DNA of 10,709 nt from JANXPZ01 sp034678345 (GTDB lineage Bacteria; Eisenbacteria; RBG-16-71-46). Position numbers and translations under genes: made by a program. This document shows positions 1 to 6,688 of this stretch, piece by piece. Location: the NCBI GenBank assembly GCA_034678345.1, contig JAXDBZ010000298.1, positions 1-10,709 of the forward strand, written 5' to 3'. The notes beneath the pieces were generated by a model, which was not told the origin of the DNA, did not search any database, and worked only from the letters and a program-made list of their open reading frames with translations. Position 1 is the first letter of the stretch, and the number at the start of each line of letters is the position of its first letter.

Positions 1-3
1 GGC

Positions 4-963
4 TCACGGCGTCTCCTCTCCGCCGGGCAGGAGGCGCGCGCCGGGCGCCAGCCGCGCACCGCGCGCCCAGTCGGCCGCGCCCATCTCCTTGCGGCCTTCC
101 GGCTTCACCCGCGTCAGCAGCAGCACGCCGGGCTCGCACGCCACCATCACGCCGTCGCAGGTCACGCCCAGCACCGTGCCGGGCGGCTCCGGCACGCCCA
201 GCCGGTGGTGCGGCCAAGCGGCGGTCACGAGCAGGCGCTTCCCCTCGTGCAGGGTGGTCGCGCCCGGCCAGGGCGTCACCGCGCGCATCCGGTTCCACGC
301 CGTCACCGCGTCCGTGGCCCAGTCGATCGCGCCGTCACGCTTGTCGAGCTTGCCGGCGTACGAGGCGCCGGCAGCCGGCTGCGGCCGCCGCGGCGCGCGG
401 TCCATCGCCGCCAGCAGCAGGCTCTCGGCCAGCAGCGGGCCGCCCAGCTCGGCCAGCTTCGCCGCCAGCGTGCCGGCGGTGTCGCCGGGCTCGATGGCCA
501 GCCAGCGCTGCAGGATCATGTCGCCGGTGTCGATGCCCTCGTCCATGAACAGGGTCGTCACGCCGCTGAAGGCGCGCCCGTCCCACAGCGCCCGCTGCAC
601 CGGCGAGGCGCCGCGGTACTCGGGCAGCAGCGAGCCGTGCAGGTTCACGGCGCCGAGCCGCGGCACCGCCAGCAACTCGGGGCTCAGGATGGCGCCGAAG
701 GCGACCACCGCGAACAGGTCGGGCGCCAGCGCGGCCAGGGACTCGCGCACCGCGGGCGCGCGCAGGTCGGCCGGCTTCTCGAGGCGCAGCCCCAGCTCCT
801 CCGCCGCGAAGGCGACCTCGGACGAGGCCAGCTCGCGCCCGCGGCCGCGCGCGCGGTCGGGCTGGGTGACCACCGCCACCACCTCGCAGCTGCGCGCCAC
901 CGCCCGCAGCGCCGGCACGGCGAAGGCCGGCGTGCCCATGAACACCACGCGCGGGCGGCTCAG
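4..963 (-). CDS. fmt: Methionyl-tRNA formyltransferase, probable CTG start
   Basis: Transfers the formyl group of 10-formyl-THF to the amino group of Met-tRNA(fMet), making the cytoplasmic initiator tRNA. The N-terminal formyltransferase fold opens with VVFMGTPAFAVPAL. It carries the signature SLLPEYRGASP (about residues 111-121) and the catalytic triad seen as N107, H109 and D145, one residue off the E. coli numbering N108/H110/D146. The C-terminal OB-like domain begins near residue 205. I chose CTG at 961-963 because it gives 319 residues (E. coli 315), has GGAGG at 970-974 six bases upstream, and overlaps the def stop as CTGA. GTG at 946-948 (314 aa) and ATG at 937-939 (311 aa) are alternatives; both leave that Shine-Dalgarno too far away. 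It is the last gene of the tgt-yajC-def-fmt run in this window. Identity is very sure; the start is moderately sure. Confidence 0.95.
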   Translation of the reverse strand: MSRPRVVFMGTPAFAVPALRAVARSCEVVAVVTQPDRARGRGRELASSEVAFAAEELGLRLEKPADLRAPAVRESLAALAPDLFAVVAFGAILSPELLAVPRLGAVNLHGSLLPEYRGASPVQRALWDGRAFSGVTTLFMDEGIDTGDMILQRWLAIEPGDTAGTLAAKLAELGGPLLAESLLLAAMDRAPRRPQPAAGASYAGKLDKRDGAIDWATDAVTAWNRMRAVTPWPGATTLHEGKRLLVTAAWPHHRLGVPEPPGTVLGVTCDGVMVACEPGVLLLTRVKPEGRKEMGAADWARGARLAPGARLLPGGEETP

Positions 964-1520
964 AGCCGGCCTCCCGGGTCGTGCCCGGTCTCGGGCGGGT
1001 GGTGACCCTCGGGGACCTCGCCGCGCGCCAGCGCGTCGAGGTCGCGCCGCAGGAACTGCCGCTTGAGTGCCGACAGGCGGTCCACGAACAGCACCCCCTC
1101 GAGGTGGTCCATCTCGTGCTGGATGGCGCGGGCGAGGTAGCCCTCGATGTCCAGCTCGATCGCGCGGCCCTCCTCGTCGAGGCCGGCCACGACCAGGCGC
1201 TCGGCGCGGGTGACGTCCTCCCACAGACCGGGCACCGAGAGGCAGCCCTCCTCGCCGCTCACCGAGCCCGAGCGGCGCTTCACCACCGGGTTGATGAGCG
1301 CGTGCCGCGCCCGCGCGTTCTCCTCGACCGGCACGTCCACGACGAGCAGCCGCTGCGCCACGCCCACCTGGTTCGCCGCCAGGCCGACGCCGCCGTAGGC
1401 GTGCATGGTCTCGCGCATGTCGGCGATGAGCTGGCGCAGGGCGCCGTCCACCGACGTCACGTCGCGGGCCCGCTCGCGCAGCACCGGGTCGCCGTAGATC
1501 CGCACCGGAAGCACGCTCAC
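960..1520 (-). CDS. def: Peptide deformylase
   Basis: Metal-dependent hydrolase that removes the formyl group from the N-terminal methionine of nascent proteins at the ribosome. All three family motifs are present in 186 residues: GVGLAANQ (44-51), EGCLS (91-95, metal ligand C93) and QHEMDHLEG (134-142, ligands H135 and H139, catalytic E136). The start is GTG at 1518-1520, which overlaps the yajC stop as GTGA and gives the typical short N-terminus MSVLPVRIYGDPVLR. A GGAGG lies about ten bases upstream. Any longer reading frame would run through yajC and is rejected. The C-terminus (about residues 165-186: HHPPETGHDPGGRL) is a His/Pro/Gly-rich tail as is common in type 1/3 deformylases. It sits directly upstream of fmt, the usual partner, so the two enzymes of formyl-Met turnover are co-translated. 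Confidence 0.97.
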   Translation of the reverse strand: MSVLPVRIYGDPVLRERARDVTSVDGALRQLIADMRETMHAYGGVGLAANQVGVAQRLLVVDVPVEENARARHALINPVVKRRSGSVSGEEGCLSVPGLWEDVTRAERLVVAGLDEEGRAIELDIEGYLARAIQHEMDHLEGVLFVDRLSALKRQFLRRDLDALARGEVPEGHHPPETGHDPGGRL

Positions 1521-1858
1521 TTGCCGCCGCCCTCCGGGAGCACGTTGACGATGGCCGTCTTCACGAACTCCAGCTCGGTCTTGTCGGCCACGTGCAGGGT
1601 CACCTTCTGGTCCTCGATGCCCGTCACCGTGCCGAGGATGCCGCCCGAGGTCACGACGCGGTCGCCGCGCTTGAGGGCGGCCAGCATCTGCCGGGTCTTC
1701 TTCGCCTGCTGCTGCTGCGGCCGGATGAGCAGGAGGTAGAAGATGACGATGATGGGGATGAAGTAGCCGAACTGGATGAGCATCGCCACGGTCGGATTGG
1801 GCGCGCCGGCGGCGCCACCGGCGGCCGACTGCGCGAACGCGTCTGGGATCAGGTGCAT
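1517..1858 (-). CDS. yajC: YajC, Sec translocase accessory subunit
   Basis: Small inner-membrane protein that associates with SecDF and the SecYEG translocase. The 113-residue product has a short N-terminal segment, one hydrophobic helix (about residues 24-45, GYFIPIIVIFYLLLIRP), the hallmark basic/Gln cluster RPQQQQAKKTRQ just after the membrane, and a cytoplasmic beta domain with GDRVVTSGGILGTV (65-78). The start at 1856-1858 is fixed by GAGGA at 1866-1870, seven bases upstream. A further in-frame ATG at 1904-1906 would add 16 residues that overlap the tgt stop and look non-membrane, so I did not use it. It lies downstream of tgt, the classic tgt-yajC pairing, but secD and secF do not follow; def does. 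Confidence 0.95.
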   Translation of the reverse strand: MHLIPDAFAQSAAGGAAGAPNPTVAMLIQFGYFIPIIVIFYLLLIRPQQQQAKKTRQMLAALKRGDRVVTSGGILGTVTGIEDQKVTLHVADKTELEFVKTAIVNVLPEGGGK

Positions 1859-1865
1859 GTCGTGG

Positions 1866-1870
1866 TCCTC
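1866..1870 (-). promoter_or_regulatory. Shine-Dalgarno of yajC
   Basis: GAGGA on the minus strand, seven bases before ATG 1856-1858. It decides in favour of the 113-residue YajC over the longer in-frame start at 1904-1906. Confidence 0.7.
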
Positions 1871-1905
1871 GGTCGGATGGCCGGCCGCCCGGGCCGGCGG
1901 GTCCA

Positions 1906-3108
1906 CTACTCGCGCGCCTCGCCGGAGGGCGCCGCGGCACCTGCCGCCTCGCCCCGCGCCGGCTCCGGCGCCAGGGTCTCACCGCTGTGATACCGCTCCA
2001 GGAACTCCGTGCGGAACGCCGCGTAGCGCCCCGCCGCGACCGCCTGTCGCGCCCGCCGCACGAGCGCGACCATGTGGTGCACCGCGTGGATCGAGGCGAG
2101 CCGCATGCCGAGCAGCTCGTTCGCCGCGAACAGGTGCCGCAGGTACGCCCGCGAGAAGCGGGTACAGGTGTAGCAGTCGCACGCCGGGTCGAGCGGCCGC
2201 TCGTCCCGCGCGTACGCCGCGTTCTTCACCACCAGCCGCCCGGTCGAGATGAACACCGTCCCGCGCCGGGCGTTCCGCGTCGGCAGCACGCAGTCCATCA
2301 TGTCCACGCCGCGGGCCACCGCCTCCACCACGTCCACCGGGTGGCCCACGCCCATCAGGTAGCGCGGCTTCCCGGCCGGGAAGTCCGCGCAGTCGCGCTC
2401 CACCATCTCGAGCCCGAGCCGGCGCCCCTCGCCCACCCACAGCCCGCCCAGCGCGAACCCGTCGAAGGGCAGCGCGCCGAGACGCGCGAAGCAGCGCGCC
2501 CGCTCGGCGGCATCCGTGCCGCCCTGGTTGATGCCGAACAGCGCCATCGCGCCGCGGCCCGCGCCGCGCAGCCGCTCGCGCTCGGCCAGCCCGCGCTCCG
2601 CCCAGGCCAGCGTGCGGTCCACCGCCGCGCGCACCGCCTCCGCTGCCGCCGGCAGCTCGACCAGCTCGTCGAGCGACATCGCGATGTCGCTGCCGAGCCC
2701 GTCCTGGATGCGGATCGCCTCCTCGGGCGAGAGCACCCGCTTCGAGCCGTCCAGGTGCGACCGGAACTCCACCCCGGCGTCGCTCACCCGGCGCAGCGGC
2801 GAGAGGCTCATCACCTGGAAGCCGCCGCTGTCGGTGAGGATCGCGCCCGGCCAGTGCATCAGGCGGTGCAGCCCGCCCATCGCCGCCACCGTCTCCACGC
2901 CGGGCCGCAGGGACAGGTGATAGGTGTTCGACAGCAGGATGTCGCAGCCGGCCGAGCGCAGCTCGTCCGGCGTGAGCGTCTTGACCGAGCCGGCGGTGCC
3001 CACCGGCATGAAGGCCGGGGTGAGGACCTCGCCGTGAGCCGTTCGGATGCGCCCGGCCCGGGCGGCGGTGCCGCGATCGGTCGCGTCGAGTGTGAACGAG
3101 AAGGGCAT
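1906..3108 (-). CDS. tgt: tRNA-guanine transglycosylase
   Basis: Exchanges guanine-34 in GUN anticodons for preQ1, the committed insertion step of queuosine synthesis. The 400-residue protein shows substrate-pocket motifs SNTYHLSLRPG (60-70) and TDSGGFQVMSL (92-102, general acid/base Asp D93), FGINQGG (191-197), GGLWVGE (221-227), and MDCVLPTRNARRG (271-283) with nucleophile D272. The zinc site is C310, C312, C315 and H341, with exactly the family spacing (26 residues from the last Cys to His). ATG 3106-3108 gives the usual N-terminus MPFSFTLDATD. Only a weak GGGG-type ribosome site precedes it. The frame is open up to 3261, but that extension is Pro/Arg-rich, lies across the promoter and is rejected. 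The last ~25 residues are an Ala/Pro/Glu-rich tail. First gene of the operon; queA is not adjacent. Confidence 0.97.
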   Translation of the reverse strand: MPFSFTLDATDRGTAARAGRIRTAHGEVLTPAFMPVGTAGSVKTLTPDELRSAGCDILLSNTYHLSLRPGVETVAAMGGLHRLMHWPGAILTDSGGFQVMSLSPLRRVSDAGVEFRSHLDGSKRVLSPEEAIRIQDGLGSDIAMSLDELVELPAAAEAVRAAVDRTLAWAERGLAERERLRGAGRGAMALFGINQGGTDAAERARCFARLGALPFDGFALGGLWVGEGRRLGLEMVERDCADFPAGKPRYLMGVGHPVDVVEAVARGVDMMDCVLPTRNARRGTVFISTGRLVVKNAAYARDERPLDPACDCYTCTRFSRAYLRHLFAANELLGMRLASIHAVHHMVALVRRARQAVAAGRYAAFRTEFLERYHSGETLAPEPARGEAAGAAAPSGEARE

Positions 3109-3231
3109 CGAGCCCCAGGGGTTGCCGCTGCGCCGGGTGGCCGGTGGACGCGTACAGGGTTCGGGCGCGTCCGGCCGCTCCGCATCCGGTCGCCTGCCCC
3201 GCGGGGCCGGGCGCCGGTAACGTTCACCCGG

Positions 3232-3261
3232 ACTGTACGGGGGGGCCGCGACGGGCGTCAA
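3232..3261 (-). promoter_or_regulatory. Sigma70-like promoter of the tgt operon
   Basis: Read on the minus strand: -35 TTGACG (3256-3261, 5/6 to consensus), 18-base spacer, -10 TACAGT (3232-3237, 4/6). It predicts initiation near 3225 and a leader of about 117 bases before tgt. Just downstream, GGTGAACGTTACC (3217-3229) is an imperfect inverted repeat around AACGTT that could be an operator; that role is a guess. Confidence 0.55.
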
Positions 3262-3276
3262 GGCGGGCGGCGGGCC

Positions 3277-3306
3277 TTGCCTCGGAGGGCCCGCCCTGCC
3301 TAGATT
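3277..3306 (+). promoter_or_regulatory. Probable acpS promoter
   Basis: TTGCCT (3277-3282), 18-base spacer, TAGATT (3301-3306), each 4/6 to the sigma70 consensus. It would start transcription near 3313, leaving about 23 bases that hold the ribosome site. It is divergent from the tgt promoter, with the two -35 boxes only 15 bases apart. Confidence 0.45.
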
Positions 3307-3326
3307 CGCGGCCTCAACCCCTTCGC

Positions 3327-3332
3327 GGAGGT
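3327..3332 (+). promoter_or_regulatory. Shine-Dalgarno of acpS
   Basis: GGAGGT ends three bases before GTG 3336-3338. The spacing is short but the match is full, and it fixes the GTG start, since upstream in-frame codons would give an unrelated Arg/Pro-rich extension. Confidence 0.7.
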
Positions 3333-3335
3333 CGC

Positions 3336-3716
3336 GTGCCCGTCATCGGGATCGGCGTGGACGTCGTCCAGGTCCGGCGCATCACCGAATCGCTCGAGCG
3401 CTTCGGCGAGCGCATGGAGCGCCGGCTCTTCACCGAGGCCGAGCTGGCCTACTGCCGCTCGTTCCAGGATCCCCTGCCCCACCTGGCCGCGCGCTTCGCG
3501 GCCAAGGAGGCGGCCTCGAAGGCCCTCGGCACCGGCATGAGCCAGGGCGTGGCCTGGAAGGACTTCGAGGTCATCCAGCCGGGCGGCCGGCAGCCGCGGC
3601 TCGAGTTCCACGGCCGTGGCCGCGAGGTGTACGAGGCGCTCGGCGGCATCGCGGCGCACCTCTCGCTCACGCACGACGGCGGGCTGGCCGTCGCCACGGT
3701 GGTGCTGGAAGCCTAG
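3336..3716 (+). CDS. acpS: Holo-[acyl-carrier-protein] synthase
   Basis: Transfers the 4'-phosphopantetheine arm from CoA to the serine of apo-ACP, activating fatty acid synthesis; a cytoplasmic homotrimer in the family. The 126-residue length is typical. The Mg-binding motif IGIGVDVVQVRRI has D9, and the second motif RFAAKEAASKALGTG (53-67) has E58. LSLTHDGGLAVATVV at the C-terminus matches the family's I-S-H-D strand, with T replacing the usual S. The start is GTG, set by GGAGGT just upstream. It is the only plus-strand gene here, divergent from tgt and convergent with the ABC permease, with a gap of only 22 bases to the latter's stop. A monocistronic transcript is likely. Confidence 0.96.
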   Translation: MPVIGIGVDVVQVRRITESLERFGERMERRLFTEAELAYCRSFQDPLPHLAARFAAKEAASKALGTGMSQGVAWKDFEVIQPGGRQPRLEFHGRGREVYEALGGIAAHLSLTHDGGLAVATVVLEA

Positions 3717-3718
3717 CC

Positions 3719-3730
3719 CGGGCCGGCCCG
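3719..3730. terminator. GC palindrome between convergent genes
   Basis: CGGGCCGGCCCG is a perfect 12-base palindrome inside the 22-base gap between the convergent stops of acpS and the ABC permease. As RNA it can form only a short stem (4 bp, loop 4), and there is no T-tract on either strand. It may help bidirectional termination or may be chance in such GC-rich DNA. Confidence 0.2.
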
Positions 3731-3738
3731 CTCCCCCG

Positions 3739-4539
3739 CTACGGCAGGTCGCGCCGGGCGAAGCGCGCCCAGGCCACCGCCAGGCCGGCGAGGCCCACGC
3801 CCAGGAGCGTGCCGAGCGGGCGGGCGATCGCCTTCCCCTGCGCGAGGATGTCGCGCGGCACGTACCAGGCGTGCAGCGTCCAGGGCACGAGCGGCTTCCA
3901 CGGCTCCCACATCGAGCCGATGACGTGCACCAGGTACGAGACCAGCGCCACCAGGAAGCCGGCCGTCGCCACGCGCCCGCCCTCGCGGCCGAATGCCGAG
4001 AACGCCAGCGTCAGGCCGTAGAGCGCGCACAGCAGGGCGAAGTAGTCGAGGCCCAGCCGTGCCAGCTCCCGGGCACGGAACGGCTCGAGCCCGTAGGCGT
4101 GCCCGCCGGCGACGGTGCCCGTTAGCCCGGCGAGCGTGACGAACACCAGCGCCAGAAGCGCGAAGAGAACGTGGGCGGCGAGGTAGCGCCGCCGCGCCAG
4201 CGGCTGCGCCAGCGTCAGCTCGATGGTGCCGTCCTCGACGCGCCCCGCCACCGCCTGCGCCGCCAGCACGATGGCCACGGCCGCCCCCAGCGCCTGCGCG
4301 ATGGGGTGGGCCCAGCCGAAGGCGAGCAGGCTCGACTTCGAGAAGTCGCCGAGGAACTGCTCCGCGACCATCGTCTGCAGCAGCGACGGCATGGACTGCA
4401 CGAGCGTGCCGAGCGCCCCGGTCACGTCCACCGAGGCGACCACGGCACAGATCAGCCACTCGAACCCGCCCAGCAGCGCGCCGCACACCGCCACGAAGAG
4501 GCCGTGGCGCGCCAGCAGGAGCCGCAGCAGGTTCCTCAT
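3739..4539 (-). CDS. ABC-2 type transporter permease
   Basis: Integral membrane subunit of an ABC-2 type exporter; it would form the channel for the ATPase encoded immediately upstream. The 266 residues show about six hydrophobic helices (roughly 13-37, 76-97, 118-142, 161-182, 188-210, 238-256) with a longer loop after helix 1. Between helices 2 and 3 is GRVEDGTIELTLAQPLARRR, the amphipathic coupling segment characteristic of this permease family (NosY/ABC2_membrane-like). ATG 4537-4539 overlaps the ATPase stop as ATGA, and GGGGGAGGG lies eight bases upstream, so translation is coupled. The substrate cannot be told from sequence; drugs, lipids, peptides and NosY-type roles are all possible. 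No permease duplicate is present, so the working exporter is probably a 2+2 assembly. Confidence 0.88.
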   Translation of the reverse strand: MRNLLRLLLARHGLFVAVCGALLGGFEWLICAVVASVDVTGALGTLVQSMPSLLQTMVAEQFLGDFSKSSLLAFGWAHPIAQALGAAVAIVLAAQAVAGRVEDGTIELTLAQPLARRRYLAAHVLFALLALVFVTLAGLTGTVAGGHAYGLEPFRARELARLGLDYFALLCALYGLTLAFSAFGREGGRVATAGFLVALVSYLVHVIGSMWEPWKPLVPWTLHAWYVPRDILAQGKAIARPLGTLLGVGLAGLAVAWARFARRDLP

Positions 4540-5435
4540 CGGGCCGGCCCTCCCCCGGCGCGGTAGAGGTCGAGGAAGACGTCCTCGAGCTGCAGCTCGG
4601 GGAAGACGAGGTGCTCGACCTCCGCGGCGGCCAGCCGCCTGAGCAGCGGGTTCACGTCGCCCTGGAGCCACAGGGTCGCCTCGCTGCCCGCCGCCTCGGC
4701 CCGCGTCACGCCCGGCAGGCTCCCCAGGTCCGCCGGCGCCGGGCCGCGGAAGCGCACCTCGAGCCGCCGCGTCAGCCGCGCGCGCAGGGCGCCGATGTCC
4801 TCCACCGCCAGCAGCTCGCCGGCCTGCAGCACCGCGACGCGCCCGCACACCGCCTCGACCTCGGAGAGCACGTGCGAGGAGAACAGCACGGCGCGGCCGC
4901 GCGCCGCCAGCTCGCGCACCACGTCGCGGAACGCGCGCTGCACCAGCGGGTCGAGCCCGTTCGTCGGCTCGTCGAGCAGCACCAGGTCGGGGTCGTGCTG
5001 CAGCGCGGCGACGAGCCCGACCTTCTGCCGCGTGCCGTGCGAGAGCCACTTCACGCGCCGGGCGAGGTCGGACTCCCTGAGGTCGAGCGCGTCGAGCAGC
5101 CGCTCGCGCAGGACCGGCGGCCGGCCCGGGCGGAACCGCGCGACGTGGTCGAGCAGCGCCCGGCCGGTCATGCCGCCGGGCAGCCGCAGCTCGCCCGGCA
5201 CGAAGCCGACGCGCTCGCGGCCGGCGGGCCGGCCGGCCGGCTCGCCGAGCAGGCGCGCCCGGCCGCGGTCGGCGCGCACCAGGCCGAGCAGGATGCGCAG
5301 GGTCGTGGTCTTGCCGGCGCCGTTGGGGCCGAGGTAGCCGAACACCTCGCCCGGCTCGAGCGCGAAGCTCACGCCGCGCAGGGCGCGCACGCGGCCGTAG
5401 CGCTTGTGGAGGTCCGTGACCTCGAGGGCGTGCAT
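4536..5435 (-). CDS. ABC-2 type transporter ATP-binding protein
   Basis: Cytoplasmic ATPase powering the downstream permease. In 299 residues it has Walker A GPNGAGKTT (36-44), signature LSHGTRQKVG (131-140), Walker B LVLLDEPTNGLDP (151-163, D155 and catalytic E156) and switch His H188 in LFSSHVLSE. The usual Q-loop glutamine is absent: the segment reads VGFVPGELRL, a form I recall from one ABC-2 subfamily with YLPGE there. Residues ~205-299 form the C-terminal extension common to drug/lipid-type ABC-2 ATPases, ending LEDVFLDLYR. ATG 5433-5435 gives the standard MHALEVTDLHKRYG start. No Shine-Dalgarno precedes it, and a possible -10 box lies at leaderless distance. The frame runs open far upstream through the DUF362 gene, but that is antisense-like composition and not coding. 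Confidence 0.94.
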   Translation of the reverse strand: MHALEVTDLHKRYGRVRALRGVSFALEPGEVFGYLGPNGAGKTTTLRILLGLVRADRGRARLLGEPAGRPAGRERVGFVPGELRLPGGMTGRALLDHVARFRPGRPPVLRERLLDALDLRESDLARRVKWLSHGTRQKVGLVAALQHDPDLVLLDEPTNGLDPLVQRAFRDVVRELAARGRAVLFSSHVLSEVEAVCGRVAVLQAGELLAVEDIGALRARLTRRLEVRFRGPAPADLGSLPGVTRAEAAGSEATLWLQGDVNPLLRRLAAAEVEHLVFPELQLEDVFLDLYRAGGGPAR

Positions 5436-5442
5436 GAGCGGC

Positions 5443-5450
5443 AGGGTAGC
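5443..5450 (-). promoter_or_regulatory. Possible extended -10 for ABC genes
   Basis: GCTACCCT on the minus strand, preceded by T, reads TGC-TACCCT, an extended -10-like element (only 3/6 in the hexamer). The hexamer ends seven bases before the ATPase ATG, which also lacks a ribosome site, so a leaderless transcript is possible. No -35 is evident. Confidence 0.25.
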
Positions 5451-5452
5451 AC

Positions 5453-5480
5453 GAGGGCCGGGTCGCACGACCCGGCCCTC
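5453..5480 (-). terminator. Perfect 13-bp inverted repeat after DUF362 gene
   Basis: GAGGGCCGGGTCG, a two-base spacer CA, then CGACCCGGCCCTC. The arms are perfectly complementary over 13 bases and would form a very stable RNA hairpin with a small loop. It starts 20 bases past the DUF362 stop and ends 17 bases before the ABC ATPase ATG. There is no T-tract, so it may be a terminator of the U-less GC type, an mRNA-stabilising hairpin, or a protein site. Confidence 0.5.
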
Positions 5481-5500
5481 CCGCGACGCGGCGCCCGCCG

Positions 5501-6616
5501 CTACTTCAGCACCCGCCCGTCCCCGTAGGCCTTGAACAGCCCGCCCCAGGGGGTCTGCATGATGTCGCGCACGCGGGCCTTGCCGTGCGCCCGGTACCAG
5601 TAGCCGTCGTGGTAGGCGCGCGAGGCGAGGTAGCTCCACGGCACGATGGGCGTGCGCAGCAGGACGTTCTCGAACGGCTTGAGCGGACCCCAGTAGATGA
5701 GCTTCTGGCCCCACGAGGCGAAGGTGTTCTCGTTCAGCGAGCCGCGGAAGCCGAAGTTCACGCCCTTGATGTCCTCGCCGACGACCTCGATCTCCTCGGG
5801 CCGGCCGATGCCGAGCCCGTTCTCGTGCGCCAGCCGGATGAACTTGAGGTCGCTCATCGGGTCGAAGCCCATCATCTTCGCGGCGATGGCGTCGATGGCC
5901 ACGAAGTCGTCCGAGGCGAGGATGTAGTTCTTGACGTGCGGGCGCATGCAGCGGGGCCCCGGCCCGTCGCCGGCGATGGTGCCGTCCATCACCGCGAAGA
6001 GCCCGGGATGGATCTCCTTCTGGATGCGCAGCAGGTCCACCAGCGTCTCGTGGATGACCGAGTGGGTCCAGTGCCGGTTCAAGTTCAGCAGCCCGCCGAA
6101 GGCGTTCTTCATCGCCCCGGTGGTGCCGGTGAAGATGTGCGTCTTCATCGTCGGCATCTGGATCACGCTGCGGCCGATGAGCGACCTGGGGATCTGGATG
6201 CCGAGCTTCTCGTACACGCGGTCGAGCACCAGCAGCTTGCCCTTGGGCTCGTAGCGCACCCACTCGGTGGGCGGCTCGCTCAGGTACTGGATGGGCACCT
6301 GGTAGTGGTCGAGCACGGGTTGCAGGTGGTTGTTCACCGCGCCCTCGCGGCACGAGACCACCACCGTGTCGTTCTGCGCCGCGATGAGGTCGCGCGTGAC
6401 GTCGTAGCCGTCGCGCTTCAGCTTCTCGATCACCCCGTGCATCTGCCACGGCGTCGTCGAGCAGGCCGGCATGTACACGTGCCACGAGATGTTGATGCGC
6501 AGGCAGGTCTGCTTGTCGAACGGCAGGGCCTGCCGGTAGCCGGCCAGGTCCATCAGGCGGCCGTAGTCCTCCACGACGCTCTCGGGGCTGGTGCGCAGGA
6601 CGGCGACTTTCGACAT
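5501..6616 (-). CDS. DUF362 domain-containing protein
   Basis: 371-residue protein matching the DUF362 family, whose biochemical role is not settled; some members carry ferredoxin domains, this one has no CxxCxxC cluster. Recognisable family features are a run with PTMKTH (155-160), GTTGAMKNAFGG (164-175), MDGTIAGDGPGPR (210-222) and SDDFVAIDAIAAKMMGFDP (about 235-253). There is no signal peptide or membrane helix, so it is likely cytoplasmic. The last ~80 residues, rich in W, Y and H (HDGYWYRAHGK, TPWGGLFKAYGD), lie beyond the usual domain. ATG 6614-6616 is supported by GAGGA five bases upstream. It lies 96 bases after the FIST gene and upstream of the ABC pair, on the same strand. Codon use favours GC at third positions like its neighbours. 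Family sure; function unknown. Confidence 0.85.
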   Translation of the reverse strand: MSKVAVLRTSPESVVEDYGRLMDLAGYRQALPFDKQTCLRINISWHVYMPACSTTPWQMHGVIEKLKRDGYDVTRDLIAAQNDTVVVSCREGAVNNHLQPVLDHYQVPIQYLSEPPTEWVRYEPKGKLLVLDRVYEKLGIQIPRSLIGRSVIQMPTMKTHIFTGTTGAMKNAFGGLLNLNRHWTHSVIHETLVDLLRIQKEIHPGLFAVMDGTIAGDGPGPRCMRPHVKNYILASDDFVAIDAIAAKMMGFDPMSDLKFIRLAHENGLGIGRPEEIEVVGEDIKGVNFGFRGSLNENTFASWGQKLIYWGPLKPFENVLLRTPIVPWSYLASRAYHDGYWYRAHGKARVRDIMQTPWGGLFKAYGDGRVLK

Positions 6617-6671
6617 GGGTTTCCTCGGTGGATCGGTCCGCTGCGGCCGGTGAGGCTGGTTGACGCGACCG

Positions 6672-6680
6672 AGTCTAGCA
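6672..6680 (-). promoter_or_regulatory. Possible extended -10 for DUF362 gene
   Basis: TGCTAGACT on the minus strand fits an extended -10 (TGn + TAGACT, 4/6). It would start transcription about 49 bases before the DUF362 ATG. I see no good -35. TAGACT resembles the TAGATT proposed for acpS. Confidence 0.35.
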
Positions 6681-6688
6681 GAGAGACG

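Noticed and set aside
964..1224. N-terminal extension of fmt inside def
   Set aside because: Arg/Gly/Pro-rich reading of def in another frame; formyltransferases start at the VVFMGTP segment.
3109..3225. preQ1 riboswitch in the tgt leader
   Set aside because: Looked for because tgt acts on preQ1, but I see no compact A-rich preQ1 aptamer pattern in this GC-rich leader.
3109..3261. N-terminal extension of tgt by 51 residues
   Set aside because: Pro/Arg-rich, spans the proposed promoter, and ATG 3106-3108 already gives the standard family N-terminus.
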